Of a stretch of DNA of 10,508 bases, positions 1 to 6,395 are shown in pieces. The notes beneath the pieces were generated by a model, which worked only from the letters and a program-made list of their open reading frames with translations, was not told the DNA's origin and did not search any database. The translations under genes were made by a program, and so were the position numbers. The stretch is from VBAS01 sp965652775 (GTDB lineage: Bacteria > Bacteroidota > Bacteroidia > Chitinophagales > Chitinophagaceae): positions 1-10,508 of the forward strand of contig CBFGXP010000139.1 of NCBI GenBank assembly GCA_965652775.1, read 5' to 3'. The number at the start of each line of letters is the position of its first letter. Position 1 is the stretch's first letter.

Positions 1-1705
1 TGTCGACAGAGATGCCGAGCATTGAAGCTATTTGTTTTGTAGAAAGATGAAGACGAGTAAGGGCCGCCATTCTTTGCTCGGCCAGGGTTATATCAGGAAA
101 TTTTGAAACGAGGTTGATGAAAAATCCGGGGTAGATTTTTTCAAACAGAGATTTGAAGACCGTCCAGTCTTCCTCCGTCAATATAGTTTTCTGGCTGAGC
201 TCAGAAATGATGGTTTGTTGTTCAATAGTTGCTTCCCTGCCCTTTGCCTGCATTTCAAGTTTCTCGATAAGATTGGTTTTCTCAACAATGTTGGCGGTAA
301 ACATTCCCAATTGTTGTTTTGCAGATGCCACCTCCTGCTCCATCCGCCATTTTGCCTGTTGCGCCTGTTCGGATTTTATTTTTTCTTTCAGCCGCTGCCT
401 GTTCACAATCAGCAGGGCGACAAGTGAGAGGATAACTATTGCGGCTATTAAAACATTTCTATATAATACCTGTGCCCGCCTTTCCTTATTTAGACTTTGA
501 ATATTATACCTGCTGGTTTCATCATTTAATTTGGCTTTTGAAATAGCGAGGCTACTGGTAGCCACTACTTTTTCGAGCGAGTCGTTGATAGCTGCGTGCA
601 GACTATTATAATAAAAAGCGCTGTCGTAGTTACCCATTTCCCTAAAGATCTGCATGCTGGTATAATAGGCATTCCGTAAATAATTTGGGTCGGGCCAGAT
701 TTTTAAAAGCTGGAAAGCTTCTCTTACTTCCGCCAGGGCTTTCGTCTTGTCGCCACGTACAAGGCTGGTTCTTGCTGCCCACTGCAGTGAGTTGGCTGCG
801 TTGTCGTAAAATTGGCTTTCCTTGCTACTTTGATAATCCAATTTGAATAATGCATAAGCTGTGTCATATTTTCCTTGCATATAAAACACCTGGCCCATGT
901 TTCCTGAAACAATTCCAGTCCAGATGGTATCCTTTGTTTTATGGCCCAATTGTAAGGCCCGGTTATAATAAGTAAATGCAGAGTCGTATTGATTCTGACG
1001 ATGATATCCCAACGCAACTGTGTTCATAGAACTAATCGTAAAACGTTTGACTTCATTGGGTGATTTCTGCCATGCGTCCACAGCCTTCCTTGCATAACGA
1101 ATGGACTCATTATACTCCCTTACCTTGTAGAGGATTTCGGCCAAATACTGGTAGTGTTCGGGCTGAACTGGAACATGGAGTTTTTCCCAAAGATCAACTG
1201 CATTCTTTGAATACATAACTGCAAGTCCAATTTCTCCAAATACGATTGCAACGGCGGCGTATGCAGAACTTATTTCGGCTATTAAATAATCATCTTCGCT
1301 TCGATATGCGAGTTCAATTGCTGAGGTATACAAACTCATGAGCTCTTCCTTCACACTATTCACATCAGCCGTGTTGCGCTTATGATAATAGTCGTAGTAC
1401 CCATATTTCAAAAAAAAGGCTAATGCTCTGAGCATTTTAACCCGGGCCTTGAAATGATCTCCTTTACTCTTTGCTTTTTCTTCTAAGTCTTCGATGAATT
1501 TAAATACATGAAGGCTATCTGAATAGCGGAATAGAGAGTCAAGGGCTCTTACATTTAGCTTTGGTTCGGGTGAGTTTTTTTTATCTAGTTCAATTGCCCA
1601 TTTATCTGCATTGAGGCTTTTTTCCTGGGCACGAAGAGATACGCTGCCGAGCAGTAATCCAATAAGGATATAAGTGAAGGTAGTGATGGTTCGAGCCGAT
1701 GGCAT
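1..1705 (-). CDS. Membrane-anchored TPR regulator with C-terminal LuxR-type HTH (3' end cut by window edge)
   Basis: The minus-strand frame is open from the ATG at 1705 to the left edge (568 codons, no stop). An in-frame TAA at 1714-1712 just upstream fixes this start. In order: a signal peptide (residues 1 to about 27, ending SLRAQ); a helical region of about 40-400 with TPR-like units, clearest near 232 (GYHRQNQYDSAFTYYNRALQ), near 270 (GQVFYMQGKYDTAYALF) and before the membrane segment (GNYDSAFYYNSL); one membrane segment at about 417-435; a charged, Q/E/K-rich probable coiled coil at about 436-495; and a helix-turn-helix start at about 538-568 (LAEQRMAALTRLHLSTKQIA, then SMLGISVD). The order predicts TPRs outside the inner membrane and the HTH in the cytoplasm, a one-component sensor layout common in Bacteroidetes. 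The ligand and targets are unknown. It is divergent from the secreted protease-like gene at 1878, a possible target. Only the last part of the HTH, perhaps 15-25 residues, should be missing. Confidence 0.88.
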   Translation of the reverse strand, partial: MPSARTITTFTYILIGLLLGSVSLRAQEKSLNADKWAIELDKKNSPEPKLNVRALDSLFRYSDSLHVFKFIEDLEEKAKSKGDHFKARVKMLRALAFFLKYGYYDYYHKRNTADVNSVKEELMSLYTSAIELAYRSEDDYLIAEISSAYAAVAIVFGEIGLAVMYSKNAVDLWEKLHVPVQPEHYQYLAEILYKVREYNESIRYARKAVDAWQKSPNEVKRFTISSMNTVALGYHRQNQYDSAFTYYNRALQLGHKTKDTIWTGIVSGNMGQVFYMQGKYDTAYALFKLDYQSSKESQFYDNAANSLQWAARTSLVRGDKTKALAEVREAFQLLKIWPDPNYLRNAYYTSMQIFREMGNYDSAFYYNSLHAAINDSLEKVVATSSLAISKAKLNDETSRYNIQSLNKERRAQVLYRNVLIAAIVILSLVALLIVNRQRLKEKIKSEQAQQAKWRMEQEVASAKQQLGMFTANIVEKTNLIEKLEMQAKGREATIEQQTIISELSQKTILTEEDWTVFKSLFEKIYPGFFINLVSKFPDITLAEQRMAALTRLHLSTKQIASMLGISVD

Positions 1706-1877
1706 AATGCATTAACAAATTAGGGTATTTCACGCAAAAGGGCAAAGATGAGTAAGCAGGTAGCCCACGTTTGCGTTTTACTTTCACCTTGGCCGGTTTG
1801 CGTAAAACTATTTCGCAAAGCTAAATGTAGCTCCCATATTATTTTCAATTTTCGGTACTTTACATGTATATACACAT
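1706..1877. promoter_or_regulatory. Divergent intergenic region with four TTTGCG/CGCAAA hexamers
   Basis: This 172-bp gap lies between the start codons of two divergent genes and must contain both promoters unless one lies further upstream. The hexamer TTTGCG occurs at 1770-1775 and 1797-1802, and its complement CGCAAA at 1733-1738 and 1814-1819. The last two facing copies form an inverted repeat, with 11 bp between them. The two forward copies are extended to GTTTGCGTTTTAC and GTTTGCGTAAAAC. About 0.04 copies of a given hexamer, counting both strands, would be expected by chance in 90 bp, so an operator is plausible. Part of the bias could come from the TTTG element of Bacteroidetes promoters. 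I could not place a convincing TAnnTTTG -7 box on either strand. Confidence 0.35.
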
Positions 1878-3002
1878 ATGAAAAGAGTTAGCGTTATCAT
1901 CTTACTTTCTATTCAGGCAATTTTCCCGAATGCCCAGGAGCCCGTCGCAGCAGGTAAACTCGCGGTAGAAGTGAATTATAACGTCGAACTACTAGGGCTC
2001 GCATACTTCATAGGATTTGAAGGAGTGGATATTGAAAATAAGACAGTAGAAATAGAGGGAAAGAATATACCTAAAAAAGAATGGCATAAATACGGATTTT
2101 ATATCTACGAGAAATATAAAAAATATGCGACTAGCGAAAAACTGGCTAAGAGCTTTGCAGTAGCTGACCATTTGTGGCTGGATTACATTATCAATTTATT
2201 GATCCAGGTCGATAACTTTCCCAGGGCACAGTTAAGAGGTGACCTCGATGCAAAATATTTCATCAACTTCTCCGTAAAGAAAGATACTGCCGAGGCAAAA
2301 CAAAACGCTGGAATCTTCCTTGATGGATTAAATAGCTTCTACGAAGAAATAAATTTTAAACAATATATAATTGACACAAAAGAATTCTACACTTCTGCAG
2401 TTAAGCAGGTAAAGAAGAATCTGCCTGGAAATAATTTCGTACCAGTTATCGAATCATTTTACAGGAAGAGTTTCCAAAAATACATTTTAGTGCCTTCGCT
2501 CACTATACCAAAAGGTATGGGCTTTGGATTGAACTTTACGAAAAATGGAAAAACAACACTCTTCAATGTTTTTGGAGCATTTGAACTCCAAGCCTTCCAC
2601 GATCCAAAAAGTTTGGATCTGGGATTCGGCAATCAACAAAGATTGCGTGAATTAAGTATTCATGAATTCGGCCACTCATTTGTAAACCCGGTTATCGACA
2701 GCATACCACAAGACCTGGTTGCCACGACAGAGCGACTTTTTGAACCCATTAAACCGGCAATGGAAAAACAGGGCTACAATACGTGGAAAGCCAGCTTATA
2801 TGAACATTTCGTGAGGGCCGGAGAAGTTGTGATCGCCAAACGAATGGGTGACCTCCCGGGTTCGAAAAAACTTTACAAGAACTATGTTGACGATCGACAG
2901 TTTACTTATTTACCAGAAATCATTGAAGAGTTGGAAAATTATACCGGGAGCAGGTATTCATACTTTGACGCAGTTATGAAAGTAATGCATAACTTAAAGT
3001 AG
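1878..3002 (+). CDS. Secreted HExxH metalloprotease-like protein, DUF4932-like
   Basis: The 374-residue protein has a signal peptide (residues 1 to about 20, ending FPNAQ) and no further membrane segment, so it is probably exported to the periplasm or surface. The key motif is H262-E-F-G-H266 in SIHEFGHSFVNP, a classic zincin HExxH helix in which the two His bind zinc and Glu263 is the catalytic base. A conserved-looking helix 40-50 residues downstream (LYEHFVRAGEVV, E309 and E316) could supply a glutamate third ligand, as in gluzincins; that is inference. The overall style, with NYNVELLGLAYFIGF near the N-terminus and YILVPSL before the active site, resembles the Bacteroidetes DUF4932 group, whose substrate is unknown to me. 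It is the first gene of a plus-strand run and is divergent from a membrane-anchored regulator. The ATG at 1878 gives the signal peptide directly. The zincin motif is solid, the family name less so. Confidence 0.8.
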   Translation: MKRVSVIILLSIQAIFPNAQEPVAAGKLAVEVNYNVELLGLAYFIGFEGVDIENKTVEIEGKNIPKKEWHKYGFYIYEKYKKYATSEKLAKSFAVADHLWLDYIINLLIQVDNFPRAQLRGDLDAKYFINFSVKKDTAEAKQNAGIFLDGLNSFYEEINFKQYIIDTKEFYTSAVKQVKKNLPGNNFVPVIESFYRKSFQKYILVPSLTIPKGMGFGLNFTKNGKTTLFNVFGAFELQAFHDPKSLDLGFGNQQRLRELSIHEFGHSFVNPVIDSIPQDLVATTERLFEPIKPAMEKQGYNTWKASLYEHFVRAGEVVIAKRMGDLPGSKKLYKNYVDDRQFTYLPEIIEELENYTGSRYSYFDAVMKVMHNLK

Positions 3003-3042
3003 AGGTGAAACGTTAGATTTGCGACTGGAACTCACATTCATT

Positions 3043-3585
3043 ATGATAAGAATCAGCTTTACAATTTTTACGTCCCTTCTTTTCAATTTTGCTTTCGCAC
3101 AATTTAAACCGCGTGGGACCTTTGCAGGTCTTGAAGAGATACGGGAGCTAAATCAACGTAAAGATACCGAGCACCCCAATCACAAATGGTATCATCTTTC
3201 AGTCCTGACTTTTAAAGGAGATTCCGTTTTTCTTAAACAATCACCCGTTTCTGTTTACAAAACTGACACGATATTTTCCGCGTCCGACGGAGGCTTTTAC
3301 TATTACGCAGGGAAGCTAAGAAGTTCACAGGGTAAAATAGTAGCTGACCTTGACCTTACATCCTGCGATTATTGCCCGGCCCAATTCATCAGATTCATTC
3401 CTCCGAAAATTATGATTGACGAGGATTCAACTGCACCTGCGCCCAACGACACAGCAGCTACCACCGAATCACCCGTATTCGAGGATATAAGTTATAAATA
3501 TAAAATCCTGTTCCTGGAAAAAACTGCGAATGCCGACGAAATAATGGTTAACAAAAATATTTACCGGAGACAAAAAATAAAGTAG
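3043..3585 (+). CDS. Small secreted protein of unknown function
   Basis: This 180-residue protein is not a family I recognise. I start it at ATG 3043 rather than the in-frame TTG at 3019, because the ATG gives a clean signal peptide (MIRISFTIFTSLLFNFAFAQ) and the TTG would put eight extra residues in front of it. After the signal peptide comes a compact, probably beta-rich part (about 25-120) with a CDYC pair at 108-111, which could form a disulphide or bind a metal. Next is a P/A/T/D-rich linker (about 127-144), then a short basic tail ending RRQKIK. It begins 40 bp after the protease-like gene and ends 10 bp before nhaA, so it is probably co-transcribed with both. An exported partner of the upstream protease is possible but rests only on position. 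Confidence 0.75.
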   Translation: MIRISFTIFTSLLFNFAFAQFKPRGTFAGLEEIRELNQRKDTEHPNHKWYHLSVLTFKGDSVFLKQSPVSVYKTDTIFSASDGGFYYYAGKLRSSQGKIVADLDLTSCDYCPAQFIRFIPPKIMIDEDSTAPAPNDTAATTESPVFEDISYKYKILFLEKTANADEIMVNKNIYRRQKIK

Positions 3586-3595
3586 CGCATAAAGA

Positions 3596-4759
3596 ATGGA
3601 TATATTCAAAAACTTTTTTAAAAGTGAAAAATCTGCCGGGTTCGTGCTTATTGCGTGCACACTTATTTCATTAGCACTGGCGAATAGCCCTTTTTCTGAT
3701 AGGTACATTCACTTTTGGCATTCGACACTCGATCTTTCTTTCCTGAACATCCAGTTGAATTACTCCATCGAACATTGGGTTAACGACGGGTTGATGACCA
3801 TTTTCTTCCTGTTGGTGGGACTGGAAATAGAACGTGAACTATATATAGGCGAACTATCCCAATTTAAAAACGCCATATTACCTGTACTGGCTGCCGTCGG
3901 GGGAATGTTAGTTCCCGCACTGATTCATTTCTTATTTAATAACGGAACCGTCACCGAGTCAGGCTTTGGAATTCCAATGGCGACGGACATTGCATTTGCG
4001 CTCGGGATACTTTCGCTTGCCGGCAATAAAATCCCGGCATCCATAAAAATATTTTTAACGGCATTGGCGATCATCGACGATTTAGGAGCGATTACGGTTA
4101 TAGCAATATTCTATTCCAGTAATATTACTTTACTCTATCTATTCATTTCACTTGCCATATTCTTTATTCTGTTCATAGCAGGTAAGAAAAAGGTCTATAG
4201 CCTCCCGATATATTTATTAGGAGGTGTGATAATGTGGTATTTTATGCTCAAATCAGGTATACACCCTTCCATTGCCGGCGTGTTGTTGGCATTTGCGATG
4301 CCATTTAAAGTAAGGGGTAAAAATCCCTCCTTTAAACTTCAAAATTTTTTACACTTTCCCGTTTCCTTTTTGATCCTGCCAATATTTGCTCTTGCCAATA
4401 CAGCGATCGCTTTCCCGAAGGATTTGCTTCAAACATTTACAAGTAATAATTCGCTGGGAATAATTTTAGGTTTGCTACTTGGAAAATTCCTGGGAATATT
4501 TCTTGTATCTTATTTAGCAGTAAAAAAGAATATTGCAAAACTACCAGAAGGCTCAACCTGGCAACATATAGTGGGAGTTTCCATCCTGGGGGGAATTGGT
4601 TTTACAATGAGTATATTCATTGCTAATTTGGCATTCACCGATTCAGAAATCATTTCAGCCTCCAAGATGAGCATATTATTGGCTTCATTGATGGCAGCCT
4701 TACTAGGTCTTTTTATATTAAAGCAAATAAAAACCAAGAACAATAAAATTTTAGGATAG
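3596..4759 (+). CDS. nhaA: Na+/H+ antiporter NhaA
   Basis: This is an inner-membrane antiporter that exports Na+ (or Li+) in exchange for protons, serving pH and sodium homeostasis. The length of 387 residues matches E. coli NhaA (388), and the hydrophobic profile fits about 12 membrane segments. The family signatures are all present: GLEIERELYIGELS (75-88); MATDIAFALGIL with D131; AIIDDLGAITVIAIFY with the ion-binding pair D161-D162 (E. coli D163/D164); GIHPSIAGVLLAF with H223 (E. coli pH-sensing H225); LLLGKFLGI with K297 (E. coli K300); LPEGSTWQHI; and GIGFTMSIFIANLAF (333-347). No key residue is missing, so it should be functional. It starts 10 bp after the preceding gene and is followed 20 bp later by an unknown soluble protein, which suggests an operon, although nhaA is usually a stand-alone gene and its neighbours do not explain it. 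Confidence 0.97.
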   Translation: MDIFKNFFKSEKSAGFVLIACTLISLALANSPFSDRYIHFWHSTLDLSFLNIQLNYSIEHWVNDGLMTIFFLLVGLEIERELYIGELSQFKNAILPVLAAVGGMLVPALIHFLFNNGTVTESGFGIPMATDIAFALGILSLAGNKIPASIKIFLTALAIIDDLGAITVIAIFYSSNITLLYLFISLAIFFILFIAGKKKVYSLPIYLLGGVIMWYFMLKSGIHPSIAGVLLAFAMPFKVRGKNPSFKLQNFLHFPVSFLILPIFALANTAIAFPKDLLQTFTSNNSLGIILGLLLGKFLGIFLVSYLAVKKNIAKLPEGSTWQHIVGVSILGGIGFTMSIFIANLAFTDSEIISASKMSILLASLMAALLGLFILKQIKTKNNKILG

Positions 4760-4779
4760 AAATTTTAACTACTACTGCT

Positions 4780-5484
4780 ATGGGAATGTTTCTTTCGCTT
4801 ACCAGCGTCGTCGGCAAATCGCAAAACGAAGTAGTAAATTGTTTGACAAAGTATGCAAAGTCCGTCGGCGGTGGACTTAAAAAAGAAGGAGTGTCGATTG
4901 ACGACTACAACTGTTGCGTCATAGAAGAAGCGAATGGAAACACTTCTATTTATTACCCCAACGACTATCTAGAATGGGACAATACGGCCATTTTTATTTC
5001 TAAGGATTTAAATGCCCCGGTTTTTTCTTTTCATATACATGATGGAGATTTCTGGATGTATTTATTGTTTGTGAATGGCGAGCTTATCGACCGGTTTAAT
5101 CCAATGCCAGACTATTGGCAGGAAGAAATGAGTGAAGAAGATGCGGCCCCCTGGAAAGGCAATGCGACTACGATTACAAGATATGTAAGTCAGGTGAAAG
5201 TGGCAGACATCGACAAATACCTGGTGCGTTGGGATATGGAAGAAGAAGAACAAGACAAGGCATACCCGGAAGATGATTTTACAAAAGAGGATTGGCAATT
5301 GCTCGATTTCATGCGCAAACTAAAACTTCCCTACCCGCTCGACGACGAAGGCAATCCAAAGGGACAGGTTTATAAGCTTTGGACTGAACAACTAAAATTA
5401 AATACAGAATTCCCGGGCATGGAGTCCGCTAATACGAGCAATAAAATTGTACATACTAAAAAACCATGGTGGAAGTTTTGGTAA
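4780..5484 (+). CDS. Conserved-looking soluble protein of unknown function with aromatic tail
   Basis: The 234-residue protein has no signal peptide or membrane segment and should be cytoplasmic. I cannot assign a function. The N-terminal part is an alpha/beta-looking stretch (MGMFLSLTSVVGKSQNEVVN; CCVIEEANGNTSIYYP; FISKDLNAPVFSFHIHDGD, about 72-90). A middle section contains FNPMPDYW (106-113) and WKGNAT (125-130). The second half is acidic, with DKYLVRWDMEEEEQDKAYPE (145-164). The C-terminus is a linker followed by KKPWWKFW, an unusual aromatic-basic end that could dock to a membrane or a partner. The dense W/Y/D/G motifs look like a conserved fold rather than a chance reading frame. It lies 20 bp after nhaA and 39 bp before another unknown gene. 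An immunity or stress-related role can be imagined from the accessory-looking neighbourhood, but nothing in the protein shows it. Start: ATG 4780; a second Met two codons later is equally possible. Confidence 0.82.
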   Translation: MGMFLSLTSVVGKSQNEVVNCLTKYAKSVGGGLKKEGVSIDDYNCCVIEEANGNTSIYYPNDYLEWDNTAIFISKDLNAPVFSFHIHDGDFWMYLLFVNGELIDRFNPMPDYWQEEMSEEDAAPWKGNATTITRYVSQVKVADIDKYLVRWDMEEEEQDKAYPEDDFTKEDWQLLDFMRKLKLPYPLDDEGNPKGQVYKLWTEQLKLNTEFPGMESANTSNKIVHTKKPWWKFW

Positions 5485-5523
5485 CGTATACTTCAATCAT
5501 CAAATGTAATTAACCGTTTTAAG

Positions 5524-5916
5524 ATGAATCCAGCCCTGGAAATAAAATTGATAAAAAATTTCGTTGTCAAAGAAAAGCAGGAACGGTACATTCAATTTGT
5601 TGGATCAAAAAAAGCAAGGCCCAAGTTTATCAGGGACCTGGGCCATTTTAGGCACTTTGACTGGAAATTGTTTGAAGAAGTTAACGGCAATCATTGCGAC
5701 ATTTTGGACAGGCTGGAGTTTTTTACTGGCGATAGAACGAGCTGTTATGTAATATCAGAAAATTACCAGATAGATCAGAAAGTATTGCCGATAAAAGAAG
5801 CTTTGATGCAAATAGGCACGAATAGCGCAATTATCCTGGTATTTGGAAATGCTGAAATGATTTATTTTGAAGGCGAGCCACCGTTCAATCGATATATAAG
5901 TAAAATTTTGAAATAG
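5524..5916 (+). CDS. Small soluble protein of unknown function
   Basis: This is a 130-residue protein without a signal peptide or membrane segment that I do not recognise. The first half is rich in K/R and aromatics (NFVVKEKQERYIQFVGSKKA, then GHFRHFDWKLFEE at about 40-52). The second half runs DRLEFFTGDRTSCYVISE (62-79), an amphipathic helix PIKEALMQIG (89-98), a buried-looking strand SAIILVFGNAEMIYFEGE (100-117), and the basic end NRYISKILK. This alternation of helices and hydrophobic strands fits a small alpha/beta domain. It starts 39 bp after the 4780 gene in the same direction and is the last gene of the close-spaced run; about 100 bp of A+T-rich DNA with two palindromes follows. No RNA-like terminator was found after it. 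Confidence 0.75.
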   Translation: MNPALEIKLIKNFVVKEKQERYIQFVGSKKARPKFIRDLGHFRHFDWKLFEEVNGNHCDILDRLEFFTGDRTSCYVISENYQIDQKVLPIKEALMQIGTNSAIILVFGNAEMIYFEGEPPFNRYISKILK

Positions 5917-5927
5917 ATTGCTACGGG

Positions 5928-5942
5928 TAAATTTAAAATTTA
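5928..5942. repeat. Perfect 15-bp A+T palindrome (TAAATTT-A-AAATTTA)
   Basis: Two 7-bp arms around a single central A are perfectly complementary. The site starts 12 bp after the stop codon of the 5524 gene. It lacks G+C and a following T run, so it is not a standard terminator. It lies 36 bp centre-to-centre upstream of a second 15-bp palindrome of the same 7-1-7 form. It may be a regulatory site or simply A+T-rich chance. Confidence 0.35.
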
Positions 5943-5963
5943 TGAATAAGTTCTTCCACAGTA

Positions 5964-5978
5964 AAATGATTATCATTT
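5964..5978. promoter_or_regulatory. Fur-box-like palindrome (AAATGAT-T-ATCATTT)
   Basis: This is a perfect 7-1-7 inverted repeat. Its inner 13 bp, AATGATTATCATT, equal the core of the classical Fur-box consensus (AATGATAATCATT) read on the opposite strand. Over the full 19-bp consensus I count 14 matches in the better orientation. It lies 41 bp upstream of the ATG of the frameshifted gene at 6020, a suitable place for an operator. Fur represses iron-responsive genes when loaded with Fe2+, but none of the genes downstream (6020, ADP-ribosylglycohydrolase, M16 peptidase) is an obvious iron gene. A chance palindrome in A+T-rich DNA is a real alternative, since roughly one perfect 7-1-7 palindrome is expected in a window of this size. 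Confidence 0.4.
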
Positions 5979-6019
5979 CAATCTCACTAGGCGGCTATTG
6001 GTAACAAAACTACTTCTAT

Positions 6020-6350
6020 ATGCCAGAGTTTAAGAAGCCAGGAAATTTATACGAACACCTTCAACTAATCAGGCCACGCGTAGGCATGTATGTAGGAGGG
6101 ACTAAATCACTTTTTGATTTGGCCAATTACATTCGCGGTTACAACGCTGCAGAATGGGTGAATGGAATTAACCCAGAGTTATCAAACTTTTTGACTTTCC
6201 ATGAGTGTAAGGAAAGAATACAAACTGCCCTCGTCGAGTGAAGGATGGCCGAGTATGATACTCAAAAGAAACAAGAATGATGAAGATAAAGCGCTGGATG
6301 ACTTTTATCGACTCCTTGATCTGTTTGTTAAAGCAAAAGGGCAAATCTAG
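6020..6350 (+). pseudogene. Frameshifted small gene of an unknown RPRxGMYxG-type family
   Basis: The first frame (6020-6241) codes 73 residues: LYEHLQLIRPRVGMYVGGTK near the start, then AEWVNGINPELSNFLTFHE, after which it turns into unlikely sequence (CKERIQTALVE) and stops. From about 6207 the +1 frame continues with protein-like sequence VRKEYKLPSSSEGWPSMILK, then a charged helix (DDFYRLLDLFVKAKGQI) ending at TAG 6348-6350. Joining the frames gives about 110 residues. If the intact gene read FHEWVRKEY, the change is a loss of GG after T6206 (TGG GTA to T GTA); a gain of one T fits too. The RPRxGMYxG motif recalls the VRKRPGMYIG loop at the N-terminus of GHKL ATPases such as GyrB, but the protein is too short to be one. 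It could be a true pseudogene, a sequencing error, or two real short reading frames. No slippery heptamer is visible at the junction. Confidence 0.7.
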
Positions 6351-6395
6351 ATTCATGTACAGTGAAATGATTTACTTTTTTAACCAGGGAAGATA

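Noticed and set aside
153..500. Plus-strand 115-codon reading frame rich in Cys, Phe and Ser
   Set aside because: It is antisense to the membrane segment and coiled coil of the regulator. Its composition is that of a reverse-complement shadow.
1602..1787. Minus-strand 61-codon reading frame with an ATG at 1712
   Set aside because: It overlaps the signal peptide region of the TPR regulator in another frame and has no protein-like features.
1820..1877. Bacteroidetes-type promoter (TTTG and TAnnTTTG) before the 1878 gene
   Set aside because: The best -7 candidate, TACTTTAC at 1856-1863, has two mismatches and no TTTG at the right distance.
3019..3042. TTG start eight codons upstream of the small secreted protein
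   Set aside because: The ATG at 3043 begins a textbook signal peptide; the longer form would put acidic and polar residues in front of it.
5942..6004. Short reading frame of 20 codons (MNKFFHSKMIIISISLGGYW) in frame with the gene at 6020
   Set aside because: It overlaps both palindromes, is very short, and has a stop between it and the 6020 start. A leader peptide cannot be supported from sequence alone.
6195..6215. Programmed ribosomal frameshift joining the two parts of the 6020 gene
   Set aside because: No slippery heptamer, poor-codon pause site or obvious downstream pseudoknot was seen. A mutation or sequence error is simpler.
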